Below, piece by piece: positions 46,001 to 59,700 of a stretch of 64,000 nt of DNA (positions are counted from its first letter, which is position 1; every line of letters begins with the position of its first letter). The translations under genes were made by a program, and so were the position numbers. The DNA comes from Talinum fruticosum (taxonomy: Eukaryota > Streptophyta > Magnoliopsida > Caryophyllales > Talinaceae): positions 1,922,001 to 1,986,000 of the forward strand of contig JAITYX010000032.1 in the NCBI GenBank assembly GCA_021018815.1, in the 5' to 3' direction. Under the pieces are notes generated by a model. The model ran no database searches. It saw only the letters and a list, made by a program, of their open reading frames with translations, and had not been told where the DNA came from.

Positions 46001-49000
46001 AGGGAAAGGTTTCGCAGATTCTTCATACGCCTGGTGATATTGTAAAGGTATTCAGTGCAGTATACACCAAGCTTTAGACATAAGAAAAACCAGTTTTATG
46101 ACATGCTAAAATGTATTTATTATGACTCAAGTGATTGCCTGTTGAAGGTCTCTTATGCAAGCATTACATCTCAGATTTTTCATCAATGATGTGATCTGTC
46201 ATTTGACATGAGCCAAATCCTTAAGCTGAGATCTGCTAAGTGTTGAAGAGTGTGAATCATTTTGAGATTTACAAGGATTTTAATTGTTCTATCTTCCCCA
46301 CAGTTTCTGTTAATGTCATTGAGCTAACCCACACCTTTTCTATCGTCCATTGTCTTTATGCATCAATGGCTTTATGACAAAGATACATAGTTAAAAAGAA
46401 TATTCTGTGTATTTTAAAAGGATTACCTGAGCTTTATTTGACAATAAATATTACGTATAGGTCTATATTCCTAAATACAGATGAGAAGCTCTTCCTAAAT
46501 ACACATAACTGCAACATAATCAAATTCTTTCCCAAGATGAGGAAATTGACCAATGACTAATATCAAAATTATCAGTACCTCTTCGATCCCCTTCCCCTGA
46601 TTAGCAACTGTAGCCACTGACGACACACTTTGCCCCCACGAAGAATCCAACCAACTCACAAATGTAGAACACACCTTGGATTCCTTCGATGTAGTACCTT
46701 CCATTCAAATACCATCACTTGTCATTCTTTCACTGAGTGGGGTTTTATCTGTACCTGCTCAAGTTCATAAAGCAGGTTATTGCCTTCACGAACACCAGAA
46801 TTCGATGTACTAGCTTGCTCAAAAGCTTTATGCAGAGATTTTGAAGATTTTTCATGAGATTTCTGCTTAGCTTTATGCCCCATACTGAGCAAAAGCCAAG
46901 TGCCTTCTCTCTCTACGTTTCTCCTTTGGCTTATCTAGACCAAGACTACTGCCTTTTCTCTGAGAGTTAACTCTGAATTTTTTGAATGTATTTCAGGTGG
47001 GAGAAACACTTCTGAAAATTGCTGCCGACGAGTTTTTCTCTGAAACTATTTCCAATTCTTTGTCTAACCCTGAGATAAATAGCCCCAGCGATGAAGGTGA
47101 CTTAAGTATTCAAGCTTCTTCAGTGACTCAAGTACTGTGCACACCAGCTGTTCGGAACCTTGCCAAACAATTTGGAATTGAGTTAAGTGATGTCAAAGGG
47201 ACTGGCAAGGATGGGAGAATACTAAAAGAAGATGTTCTAACCTATGCTGGTGGCAAAGAAGTTGGCGTTGAACCTACTCCATCCTCTGATTGTTCACCTC
47301 AATCAGTGGCTTGGAGGTTACAGTATAAAGACCAAATTTTACAGCTAAGGTAACATCTGATATACAGAAATTAAATCTCCATGGACCTGGTTATGTTTTT
47401 TGTTCGGTAAGAGTGGTGCTTTTGGCATCCCACTCCTCTCCATTGGAAGGGCTTTTGGCACTCAGCGTTGCTGAACGAACTTTCTTTTCCTGATAGTACC
47501 AATGTGTTTTCGAGGATCTACTAAGCAAAAATCATTTCTGAGGTACAACAGTATTGAGAAGATATAATCAGCCTTATCATCAAACCTTGTAATATCTCCT
47601 TTGGGTAAGGAAGCTTGTTTAGAGGCCCCGTCAATGAACAAACCTAGCAAAAGTTATCCGACCCAAACCGAAGCAAACCCAACACTTGAAAAGCTAACTT
47701 GAGATGACCTGAACCCGAATCAAACCAAACCTGACCCGTACATTTTCCGTCAAAGTGTTTTTGTTTCCGGCGAGAGAAACTTATTGAATCAAGCATCAAC
47801 TGACCTTAAGTCAATCTGACTTGAAGCCGAAACCAACACCAATGACCCATTTGCCAGGTCATCACTCCTGTCGCGAGGACACCCTAGGGGCAGAGAGGGA
47901 TTGAATGTGGGAGAGAAGAAGGGAAACCTCTCTTCTGAATTGTCCCTGGTGGGATATGAACCCATTGTCTTGATAAGAATGTGCGTTATATATCAGCAGA
48001 CCATCCAATTTGTGGTAAACATACTTGTCTTGGTCTATTTGATCCTTTCTTGTATATCTGACGCAGAATACCTGTTTGTGAATTACTTTTGCTTATATTC
48101 TATACATTTTAAAGTTGTTCCTAACCTGGCTTCTCTCTGGACCCAGGTTTAAGGAGATTTATAGATTTCTGTATCATATACAGTTTGGTTAGCATGCTCT
48201 TTCTATGATATAGACACACAAAAATATCCTCTCTCTAACTACTTTATTTAATAGTTTTCTTTCTTACTCTGATGGAAAAGTCAATTTACTGGATTGCTGT
48301 TAAGTCTATCTATTGATGAAGTTCTTCTAGTTTACTGCTATCTGAAATTTGTGGAAGAATAACTCAGAATACTACTCCCTTCATGTTATAGAAGTTGTCA
48401 AAAAATTTCTTTTTAGATTTCCCAACAGTAGGTATATATTTTTGATAAGGAAAAGGATAAGTTAAATAATAATACTAGGCATTTACAAGAAGGTATGATG
48501 AATAAGCATCCCACAAAAGCTAATTACAACCTAAAAATAGGGTATCTACAAAATGGATCACATCACTTGAAGAGGAACAAAATAACCTCCTCCTCCCAAA
48601 AGAATAAATACTTGAGCTACTGGTCCTTTAACTACTTGATCGTAGTTTCAGCCCTATAAAAAGCTCTCCTATTTCTCTCTATCCACAACAACCGCAGTAT
48701 AGCATGGGGAATGGCTGGGAGAACTTTTTACTTGGCCCTTCTCCCGAAAAGTCTTCCCGCACCAGTAATAGATGTCTCACAGCACTAGGCATCGCCAAAC
48801 AAAGCTAACTACCAAAGGTTTCTAGCAATCGGGCAATGGAGAAAAAGATGATATGTAGTTTCCAAGTCATCTTTGCACAAAAGCACTTGTTGACCAATAT
48901 TTTACCCCTCTGCAAGTTTTTGCATGTTAAGATCTTGCCCTGAGAAACTTTCCACACAAAGGACATTCTAAATGGGGCTGAAGACTTTCAAATAATATTC

Positions 49001-51930
49001 CATGGAAAACCATAATTTGAAACCAAAGAAGACGTAATGCTGAGAGGGGAAGAGAGGTGAAGGAAAAAAGATTTGACATTGAACTTTCTAGTTACGGATA
49101 GTCCATCTAACCATGTCAGCAGGGTAATCGTTCACGGAAACCCTATCAAGAACTGGGAGATACAATCATCCTCTGGAAAGGCATAAGGGACAAAAACCGG
49201 AGGCTAGACAATCGAAGAAAAGTTAAGCCTCGAATAATCTGAAACGTAAGCATCCCTATCTGCAGCTAGTGCATAGAGAGAGGAAAGTGATCCCTCAAGA
49301 AAAAGCCCTCACACCATCTACTATGCCAAAAATAGATCGAGGAACCATCACCACCGTAAAAACAATATGAGAGAAGAAGCAGTCCCAACCTTTGGTAATG
49401 AACTTCCAAAGACCAACACCATAAATGTCCCAAAAATATTGTCCAAGTTTCTTCATATAGTAGAAAAATGACTCTTCATTTGAAAGTTGTATGTAATAAA
49501 TGATATTTCCTAAAGTTTTTATCTTCCCAAAATTAAGTAAGTTTCTTAGGACGGAGGGAGTTTATTACATGCCAAATTGATAATCTCAGACTCAGGATGG
49601 CGTGAACCCACTAACCATTGGTCACCACTTGGATTCAGCCCGTGATTTTTCATTCCTGAACTTATGAGGAAGGTGCCATGGGTCCTATAGAATGGTCTTG
49701 AACCAGTCTGGGTTCATTGGGTTATGGTATATTCACAACTTAATTGGTGTCAACAGTGTGTCATCTAGTTGAATCTAAGTTTGTGTGAAGTCAATGGATA
49801 CCTAGTGTGTTCAGGAGTACTTATTTGTCCATGTATTATCAACTTTTTTGTTCTTGTTTTCCTCAATATAGGAAATTTCTCCTGTAATTGAGTTTGGTCA
49901 CAACCTGAATAAATTAGCCAACAATAATACTCGTCAAAAGCCATTATTTTTGCTTGTAATGAATTTTAATCACTTGCTGCTTCAGGGGATTCCAACGCGC
50001 AATGGTCAAGTCAATGACAATGGCTGCAAGAATTCCACATTTTCATTATGTCGAAGAACTCAATTGTGATGCCCTTGTGGAGCTGAAGACGTCTTTTCAA
50101 AGGGAAAATTCTGATCCAAGTATAAAGCATACTTTTCTTCCATTTTTAGTAAAATCGCTATCGATGGCAATGACCAAATATCCCCTTTTGAATAGCCGTT
50201 TCAACGAAGATCTGCAAGAGGTCGTTATAAAAGGTTTGTGCAAGATTTTCTATAATTTTTGTATTGGTGATTTTGATCTGCAAGATGGTCATTACTTCAG
50301 TAATCTTATCGTGCCATAATGTACTTGAGGCTCCAGCAGTATTAGCTAGTTCGAAATTGATGCTCTTTAGGGAAGAAAGAAGTATGTAGACAGATTTCTT
50401 AGAATGCAATAATCTTAAAAAAGGAGTAAGGATGCTAAGAATTTTTTTTATTAAGGTATGGTTGATGAAGGGAGTCTTTCACACCATACACTTTCCACCA
50501 TATAGTTTTATGTTAAACATGATAGCTGTAAAATTGCTAACATAATCACTTGTTTTGTTGTTAGTTCACTGCCCATTAATCCCTTTCTAAAAGATCGATC
50601 TATGAAACACATGATTCTGAAATTGATCCTTCTTAAGAAATTAAATTGTACACTGGTTTGGGCGTGTTTCAGGACTCAAAACTGTGGTACTAATGGAAGT
50701 AGGGTAACTGAAGCACTCTCAGGCTCAATCTCTTTTCTAGGATATTATGTTTACGGGCTGCTTCTTTGTAACTGTGTTATTGCAAGGACCTTTTCCTCAG
50801 GGACTAATTTTAAGCTTTTCATTTGATATATAGGTTCACACAATATTGGAATTGCCATGGCTACTCCAACTGGCTTGGTTGTACCAAATATAAAAAATGT
50901 TCAATCTCTTTCAGTTTTGGAGGTAAGTTTCTGGTCTGTCCTTATCCAATTTGTTCACCTTTCTGACTGCCATTCACTCATTCGTGTAAGTTCAGGTGCG
51001 ATTAACTCTGAATCTGGTCTTCTGTTGCTAGATAACCAAAGAAATTTCAAGGCTGCACCAATTGGCAGTGGACAACAAACTGGGTCAAGATGACATATCC
51101 GGGGGAACTATTACTATCAGCAACATTGGAGCAATAGGTGGAAAATTTGGTTCTCCACTCATCAATTTGCCTGAAGTTGCTATAATTGCAATTGGTAGAA
51201 TTCAAAAAGTTCCACAAATCACCGATGATGGAACTGTTTATCCTTTGCCTGTCATGAACGTGAGTCCATTTTCTATCCTGATCTCTTATTTCTTCTACTT
51301 CATTATAAACAACTTCATCTATTGTTCAAATCAGGGAGAATCCCAACAATTTGACTGCTTACATGGATGTAGTCTGCTGGTAAAATCAGGTTATACTATC
51401 TGTACACTGTTGGATGGAAGTCCAACCCTCCCACCCCCACCCCCACCCCCGCGTTTGTTGCCGGGGGAAGCTGATACCTAGTGGGGCTTCTTTTATTTAG
51501 CTACTTATTGGGCCTCACACTGTGAACCCAAGACATTTAGAGTTATTTTCCCCTCTCTTTAGCGTGGGTCCCAAGGCTATTTTGAGACAAAAACTTTGTG
51601 GGCAGGGATTCCCATCCACCCAAGGCGTCAACCTGACTCCCTTACACCCTGCCTTGGCAGGATTACGGGGAAATGGTTTCTTTAGATGACCTGTATACTA
51701 TGTAAATATGCAACGAGTATCCCTACATATTTCTTTTCTTAAGTATGGTGCTTTTGACTGCTAAGCCTAGCTTTCAATCTCTCCATAAGCTTCTGATACT
51801 AAATATCCATTTTCAGGTAAACATTGGTGCGGACCATAGGGTTTTAGATGGAGCAACAGTTGCGAGGTTTTGCAATGAGTGGAAATCATTTGTTGAAAAG
51901 CCAGAGTTGCTTTTGCTGCATACTAGATGA
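43008..51930 (+). CDS. BCE2: Dihydrolipoyl acyltransferase (E2) of the branched-chain 2-oxoacid dehydrogenase complex, mitochondrial, 8 exons
   Basis: Transfers the acyl group made by E1 from Leu/Ile/Val 2-oxoacids to CoA and forms the core of the mitochondrial complex. Exons: 43008-43178 (donor tentative), 44609-44755, 45923-46047, 46997-47349, 49986-50233, 50834-50922, 51032-51259, 51817-51930. Order: Arg-rich mitochondrial presequence; lipoyl domain from [20 protein letters not shown] with the lipoyl lysine in [11 protein letters not shown] (about Lys123); peripheral subunit-binding domain [20 protein letters not shown] (about 197-231); catalytic domain from [14 protein letters not shown] to [13 protein letters not shown] (His461, Asp465) and the C-terminal [10 protein letters not shown]. 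Implied length is about 491 aa, normal for plant BCE2 (Arabidopsis At3g06850, LTA1/DIN3, from memory). Oddity: exon 3 is one base short at its first G-run, so the frame breaks as written. Intron 4 (2.6 kb) holds a MITE and a LINE relic. Confidence 0.95.
48374..49563. mobile_element. Stowaway-like MITE interrupted by a LINE relic
   Basis: The left terminus tactactcccttcatg (about 48370-48430) and right terminus gacggagggagttta (about 49440-49563) form an inverted pair of the CTCCCTCCGT type. About 1 kb of LINE-derived sequence separates the two halves. Lies in BCE2 intron 4. The exact junctions and the LINE target duplication could not be fixed. Confidence 0.5.
48660..48985 (-). pseudogene. 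LINE reverse-transcriptase zinc-binding (zf-RVT) domain remnant
   Basis: On the minus strand it reads [17 protein letters not shown], then [19 protein letters not shown] and LW with frame changes and stops between. The C-x-x-C...H-x-x-x-x-C layout is the zf-RVT domain found at the end of plant LINE reverse transcriptases. The T-rich start at 48437 (ttttgataagg) would be the reverse complement of the 3' tail. Confidence 0.7.
51425..51453 (-). other. Potential G-quadruplex tract
   Basis: The plus strand shows five runs of three or more C separated by single A or T. The minus strand is therefore a strong G-quadruplex motif. It lies in BCE2 intron 7, so the G-rich strand is the transcription template. 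Confidence 0.6.
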
Positions 51931-53771
51931 TTATATTCTTGCACATGAATAAATTACAATTTGCAGATGCTGTTAGTGGCAACACTGCTTTAGTTTTCTT
52001 GTTCGTTAGTGCTTTAGAAAGATTGCAGGGCGTTTAATTACGAACAGGAAATTGGAGTGTATCCTCTCCTAATAGAGAAATATCTGCGTAGAATATGAAG
52101 CACATTCAACTTGCAAAACACTCTGACCTTCTCACAGCAGAAATTGATTTTTTAGAGGGTGGGGGGGGCGCTCTAAAATGCTTCTAACTCTCTGCATTTT
52201 CAACCATCATAGCAAACTGTAAACCCGACTCACCCTAGAGATGCGTGAGCATGTCTGTATGTTGTAATGGTAAGGATATTGCTATGATTATGCAATGTGT
52301 AAATCCACTTGGTGATGTCCTGTCTCTTTCTAGAGGCCTATTTAAGTTCTCCTTTTTTCTCTCTTTTCAGCGTATAATTTTTACTTATGCAGGATGACAT
52401 ATCAAGTGAGGTTATATTATCAAAACGTACTATCACGTTATTTTTTGGCATGATATATAAGTTTGCCACTAAAATTGATTACAAAAAATATTTACCTAAA
52501 TCTGTATAGACTCCAAAATATTTATCATAAATTAGCAAGTTAGATAAATATTTACCCTAACATAAAAATGGATCCATAAAGAAATTTTTCGATAAAATTT
52601 TGTTTCTATCTCTGATTCTTACTATGAAAGTTATTATTTTGAAGTGTGAGGAGCGAAGAACTATAAGTACTACACGAAATAAAATTCGTTAAGAGTAATT
52701 TTAAACCTAATATAATTTTTTTTTGAAAACTATGAGTAATGAAAGAAACACACAACAAATTTCTCAAATATTGGGTTTTGTGTTTTTAAACTTGTATTCT
52801 CTAACTCCTTCCAATGATGGTTACAAGTTTAAATATACACTATAACTTTGCTTAAGACATTTGTTTTTAAGATTTAAATTTTAAAAACACGACTTCACTA
52901 ACGATGTCTACGACACAATAACAATAATAGACCTACAAATAGCTCATCCCATAATTTGTCCTTAAAAATAAAATATTTTTTAATAACATCTATAGTTTTT
53001 TTAAAGTACTGCATAAATTAATGTTACATTCATTTTATGAAGGAATTTATCCACTGTGGAATACTTCCTTCTATGGGCAATCAATTTAGCTTTGAATATT
53101 CACTATATTTACAAATTTAGTCTTTGTAAACTTCAAATCACGAGGTTCAATATCTCTATTCATTTCTTTTTTTTTTTTTTAATGCAACAACAATTAACAA
53201 GAAAAAGTCCTTTTAGTTGCAGTTAACGAGTCTGCTAATTTTTTTAAACCTAAAATTTAATTTGCACCGTAACGCTACAACCTTTGATCAAATTATTAAG
53301 TTTTGACATTATTTTTTAAACGACGGTTAGCGGGTCGGATCAAAGGTCAAATCTATGCTGGATATCAGCTTTCAATACAAACAAATACCCTCAATATGAC
53401 AGTCGAAGATAAAAAATAGTTGTTTAAACCCACATTTTTGCGGTTTGGGGACATACTAGATGTATCAAATATACCTTATTATAGTTACAATTTTTTATTT
53501 TAATTTATTTTATTTTTATCTTTTATGCTCTATTTTAAATGGAGTTGTAGTACATTTGACTGTTAATTTAAACGTTCTATAGATTAAATTATTTAATAAT
53601 AATACTTAAACAAAAAAGCGAGCATTGGCAGGATATAACTATTAGAGTCATCTTCCTATATGAATGAACGTCATAACAGTCTTAATGGCCAGAGCAGTTT
53701 TTCTGACTTCAATTCCCGCTCAAAGTTCTCTTTGTTTAAGCAACTGTCACTCTCTCTCTCTCTATCTCTCT
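51931..53771. other. Intergenic between BCE2 and GEX2
   Basis: AT-rich, no gene. It should contain the BCE2 3'UTR at the left and the GEX2 promoter at the right. A (CT)n-rich stretch (53747-53770) directly precedes the GEX2 ATG and is probably 5'UTR. A TAACCGT word on the minus strand is at 53323-53329. Confidence 0.5.
53323..53329 (-). promoter_or_regulatory. Candidate DUO1 MYB-binding site upstream of GEX2
   Basis: Reads TAACCGT on the minus strand, about 445 bp before the GEX2 ATG. It fits the AACCG(T/C) core bound by the male germline MYB factor DUO1, which in Arabidopsis activates GEX2. A seven-base word occurs by chance, so this is only a candidate. Confidence 0.3.
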
Positions 53772-56700
53772 ATGGCGGTTGAAGCGCTCATTCATGGCGT
53801 GATGGTCCTCTCACTCGCCTTGGCTTCTGCTGTTGCAAACCCAAGTATGTCACAACATTACCTAGTCAATTTCGCAACAAAATGCAATACAAAACAATTC
53901 AAGTTGCCATAATAGTTTTCTTAAAATTTGCAGGTGATAAATCGAAACCCAATTTCACGTTTAGTTGGGCGGAAGACAAGGACACTTACATTGCAGGAGA
54001 CACAGCAACAATTAAGATGAATGAACTTGAGAATTTTGATCCTCGTTCTTCCCAATTGCCTTTCAACCCAACAATTAGTGTCAATGGGAAGCCTGGAAAC
54101 AGCACTATTATTTCTGGGTTGGATTTCAATTTTGCCGGAGATCCCAAAGCTTGGACTATTTCGTTCGTTCCCATCTTGGCTGGAATATTCGATGTCCTCA
54201 TCACCGATGATTTTTTTCCATTCTTGACTCTTCCCTTCACTTCATTGTTCATTCGGGTAACGTTTAAGGTTTCCTTTCTACAACATGATTTATTTCATAA
54301 ATAGATTGCTGCTTGTGAATTCATTTTCCTTTCCCTTTTTTCCCCTATATTAACAGTTAGACGAGTTTTCATTGATACTTATGTTTAGCCCTGGCAAATG
54401 GGTGATTTCAGTTGGTCTAATCTCAAATTGGGTGAGAAGGGGTTGATTGTATATTGGGTTTGAGCTATTCAGCTTTCTGATCATGTACATTTGTTCTGTC
54501 GGTTTGTCCTGAAAATTTCGTGCAAGATCAATATTGGCCAGACAAATTCTAGGCTACTTCTGCTTGATAGGGTTAATTTGTCTGTGTTTTGGCTCATTGA
54601 CCTGGGTGATTGGTTATGCAGGTGAGATTCAGCATGTAATATATCACATGATAAATTATCGTGAGATTGTCTCATGCGAGACTTATATTTTGGCCTTTTG
54701 ATTTTAAAATTGATAATTCCTTTTTTGTGTTGATGTGATGGAAGGGCAAATGCATCCAGCTGTCTCCATTGCTTTGTGGATGGAGAACGTGAACGAGTTT
54801 GTGGCTGGAACAACAGCCGTGGTTCTGATACTTCCTAAAGATGCATTTGGCAATAATGTAGTTTTGACAAATGCAGAACTGAATTCACCTATCTTCAATG
54901 TTTCTGAATCCTATACGAATGGAACTGCTGCCGGTGCTCTCAATCCTACCTACTTAAGCTGGAATCACCATGGCTATTTCAGAATTGAGTTTATTGCATC
55001 CTCAGCAGGAAATCTTTTGCTGCACGTGCAAAGCAACGGCCAGAAATTGCAAGGATCCCCTCTTCCCTTCACTGTGTCTCCAGGTTAATGAATTCCTGCC
55101 TTGTAGGAGAAACAAATGGCTCAAGAGCCATACTCTCCGTAGTCTTTCTTTTGGTGTTTTTCTGTAGGGTTTTCAAGCCTCGCAGTTTGCTGAACTAATT
55201 AGTCAGAACATGTTAGATTGACCCTTTATTGTTAGAAATGCATGCATAAGATACTCAATAATCTAACATAGATACATTTTGATACTTTGTATTAGGTTAA
55301 AATCATGCAAAATAATTTGAAAATAGTAGAGTTTGATTGTTGAATATGTACCCATGTCAGATTACTTGAACGGAGTCCTCACAAAGTACACTATGAAATG
55401 ATTAGGTCCCGTGGATGCATAGTTTCTTTTTATCATTTTATTATTTTCTTTTGTCCTGCAATATGAGAATCTTAAGCTTCATTTACATGTATCCATTTCA
55501 GTTGGTATGGGTCTCTTTAACGTTCTGATCTAATGAGCTAATTGAAATGCAGGACTACTGCTAGTGTCCAATTGTGCAGCAGAGTGGAAGCATGGAGCAA
55601 ATATTTCACAATTAGACTCCAAAATGGAAGTATTCATTCATCAGCGTGATCTTTATGGAAACCTAGTTCCGGGATCTTATTCATTTGATGCTGAAATTGT
55701 TCAGAAGGGTACACATTTATCCATACCTGTACCTGATTTGAACTTCAAAGAACTCTCCCCAGGAATTCAGTTGCTTGAATTTGGTGCTGTGGAACCTGGC
55801 AACTTTCTGCTTATGGTTTATGATGCAAAGCACAATACAAGCATCGCAAACATGCCATACGAGTTCACTGTTTTGGCAGGTATGTACACAATGGCTCTTC
55901 CTTCACTCTTCCTGTTCTCGAGAGTTCCTTTATGCGATACTCCCACCATTACGGATGATACAAATGGATTGTAACAAGTGAACTCACATTTTATGATACA
56001 AGCTGCAATGCATCAATCTAATTCCCGTTAATCCCAATATTTTGGCCCAGAATATTTCTACGCCAGTAACTTTTAACTTAGTGGAGCTTCATTAAATGGA
56101 GTGCTGTATGCAAACATGCCACCACTTAGGAAGCATTGTTAACTTGTTTATCTTAAAGAGAAGTTGATTATGTGATATATAGGAGAAAACCTGTATTTCA
56201 ATTCACTTGAGTGATAGTCTCCTAATAAGCTATTGTATGAATAGGTAACTGCGATGGTTTCAAAAGCATTGTCAATGGATCTGGATTAAACAACTCCATT
56301 GCTGGTGAAGAAACAAGATTCACAGTGTATCTGAAGGACAAATATCAATACCCCTCTCCAGTTGAGCCAAGAATGCTTCAAGTGAAAATTACACAAGAAA
56401 TTGAACCATCTGAAGTGTTTCCCATTATTTATCCTCTTGAGACATATGAGGGTATGGTCATTATATTGATTTTCAGAGTTTGTTCAATTTAAGTTACGAC
56501 TAGTGACACTTCTATTTCTGAGCCACCGTAGGTGGGGCCAGTGGGTCGTTGCTGTTATTGAGTTTTCAATTTATGTCTTGTTATTTTACTGACCAACAAG
56601 CAAATACATTTTTAACACAGGGCTTAGGTCTCCTTGCCATATGACCTACGATGCTATGGGTCACTTTGAAGCAGCTCCTGCTCCGTCTGTTAACCAAAAT

Positions 56701-59700
56701 GATAATGTGAGCAGATATATTGTTAGCTAAATGCTTATGCACATGTATGCTTGTATCGATAATCTTGATGTTGGGAGCTAATGCAATTTTTATCTCAAAT
56801 TAAGTCTACAGGTACTTTGCAAGCTGATGCATATGTTGTAATATATACTCCTCAAAGAACTGGAGCATATGACATCCTTATTTTGTGTGGAAATATTCCA
56901 TTAAATGGAGGTCATTCATTCAAAAAAGAAGTAAAAGCAGGTATTCTGCAATACTTAGCAGTTCATGTATATCAGAAAGATGAAAAAGATAACAAAAAGA
57001 ACAGATAGAAACAGAAAAGTTCAATTTGCACATTTTATACATTCTTCTTCAGGAAAATGACGGGTACACCTTGCTCAATGTCAAGCAACCACTTCTTCAC
57101 ATACCTCATGTGGGCTGATAATTTTCATTTCCAAATCTACTGTGTAATATAATGGAAAAAGAATTGAATTGCCTTGTTTGGTTAGTCAAAGAAAGTAATG
57201 GAATTACAAAGATAGTTGCAAGTTTCTGGAACTTTCTGTGATTGTAAAATTACTTGACATTTAAATACATAAAAATAAGGACATTAATATCCATACAACT
57301 TCATCCTTAAAAATTCCCAGAAAAACATCCATTTCAATTTCCACCATTTCCAATTCCTGTCTACTTAGTCCCCTGAGCATTTTTGTTTTTTGGAGGGAGG
57401 GGGGCTGGGGAGGTGGGATAGGTAAAATGGAACAGAGAAGCAAGTAAAGACCATAGGAGGAAAGAATGGGGAAGCATGCGTGAGAAATAGATAAGGAGAG
57501 ATATTGGGACTAAATCATTAAAATTAATGATTTTTTTCATTTTTGATTTTGGGAAATTCTTTCAGAGAATATTATAGAATCTATTATAGGCCTTTAATCA
57601 TCAAGATTTTGGTTGAGTTCATTCTTGAATAATTATAATATTAATTGTTCGAGGTTTTGCTAGGTAGTTGTGATTAGTTGACTTGATGGAATGCCAATTA
57701 CACGGTAATAAGAACTACAAAGTGTAAACAAGATGGTAATTTCGATTAAGTTGCTAGATTGATTACCATAAACCAAATGAGACAGTAGCGATAGTATCTG
57801 TATGAACTGGATGATCCTTGGTGGTCAAATATCCAACAACAACTTTGCTAAGAGTAGTTTCTATCATGCTATTTTTGGAACTAATACAACTAAATAAATA
57901 AATCTGACAAAATAAACCAAAAATATGATGACTTGAAATTTGAACATCCAACTTTTCAGTGGTAGCATTTCTAGTGAAATCTCTCTTACTTGCCCAATCA
58001 ACATCTGCATATAAACCTTCTAAAGCATGTACATAAAGGAAACTTGAGACTGATTGACATAGCTGAAAGTGAAGATCAAATTTTCATTTAGAGGTCATAC
58101 TTATGACTTTAACTACCTATTGCAACAAGCTAGTTAGATTTCTTGCTTCTTTTTTCATTTTTATTTTTTTAGATAATGTCATCAAGACTACTTTGCATTA
58201 AACTGGTGATTATGTGCTATAGGTGAGGTTAATATGTCCTTGTCAAAAGTTGTGAAATATGCGGACAGAACGCAGAAACTCATGCAGAATGAAGTAATTA
58301 TCCAGCTCATGGATTCATTTTCCAACCCAGTTTTGTCCCTGCAATCAAGGCTAAAACTTGAGATTGGTTCCATCAATCACTCTGACTTTACGATATGGAC
58401 ATTTGTGGACAAAAATAATGGGTCTTATACAGGTCAATATATGGTTAAGGATGTTGGGACTTATGAGCTATGTGTCTTATTCGATGACAACCATCTCTTA
58501 CCTTGTCCTTGCAGAGTCAACGCATACAACAGTAAGTGAAGATTCTTCACGATGCATATCAAGTTTTTCTTATCTTCTTGGTTCTTTACTATAAAGATGT
58601 CTCTTCTGTTTAGAAGTTCGAATTTTATTGGTTCCTTGCCTGAAAAAGACATCTGATATTTTAAAGTGAACAATTTTGAGCTCTACTAATGAGGACAGTA
58701 GTTACGATGATCACTGTATGCAGGAAGGGAACATTCAAACCACCCCAAAAGAAAATTAAAATAAATAAATAATCTGAGCAAATTGCGCTCTTGGTATGCA
58801 GTACAGCACTGCCATAATGTTCAGTTGGAACACAATAATCATCAACAAAATTGTCAAAGAAATTAGATTACTGAATTGTTCTCAAGAAATGATATGAAAA
58901 ATTTATTTTAGTTTGCTCTGGAGTAGTTAGTAGGTCACTTTGAGTACTAATGCTGAGAGAATACACCTTTTCTCCTTTTGATTTTTCAATAATTCTGCGT
59001 GTCGTCCTTCAAAATGCCTAACGGCCTGACATGATTTGACTAGTTTGACTTGCAATTTGCGAATATAGGATCCAGCAAAATTTGTTTTCCTTCATACCCT
59101 CATGATTAGCCTATCGTTCTTTCGAAACTGAATTGACATATGTGGTTACAGCTTGTGAAGCTGCAAGTTTTATGGATATGGTGTTTATAGTGTTGAATGT
59201 GTCCACTTTTTAGACGGATAAAAAAGCCATTATGGGGCAATTTTCAGCTTGGTCTAGTGAGGTACAACAAAATGTATTGTGAAAGTACGGTCCAACAGAA
59301 AGAGCCTCTCTATATTTTAGGATTAATCTGCTAAGACCGACCCCTACACTGGCTCCTGCTTAGATGGAACTCCAGAGTATGGGTATGGTCAATGGTGTCC
59401 ATAGTGTTATGAGTCCTCAGAAAATTATAAGTTTGTCCAATTGAAGATGTTTTCCAAGGCATTATAGTTTTGTTTTCCCCGTAATTTCACCTATACCTAG
59501 GGCAGAGGGTGTGAGATGTATATAATGGTACCCCTATAATTGAACTGCAGAATAATTGTTTCCAGTCAACACCTGATCTGAAAATGCATACATAGCTGCT
59601 TACGGTAACATATTGTTCTGGTCCAGTGCACCTCAAAATTGAAAACATTGCCAAATAAGGGCTATCAGCTGCTTGTAATTTCTTAACAGCCTGTTATTTA

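Noticed and set aside
51480..51680. Possible SINE-like segment in BCE2 intron 7
   Set aside because: Some phrase similarity to plant repeats but no boundaries or duplication found.
53664..53771. Upstream in-frame ATG for GEX2
   Set aside because: It would place 36 residues ahead of a good signal peptide, and the sequence between is a CT-rich 5'UTR type.
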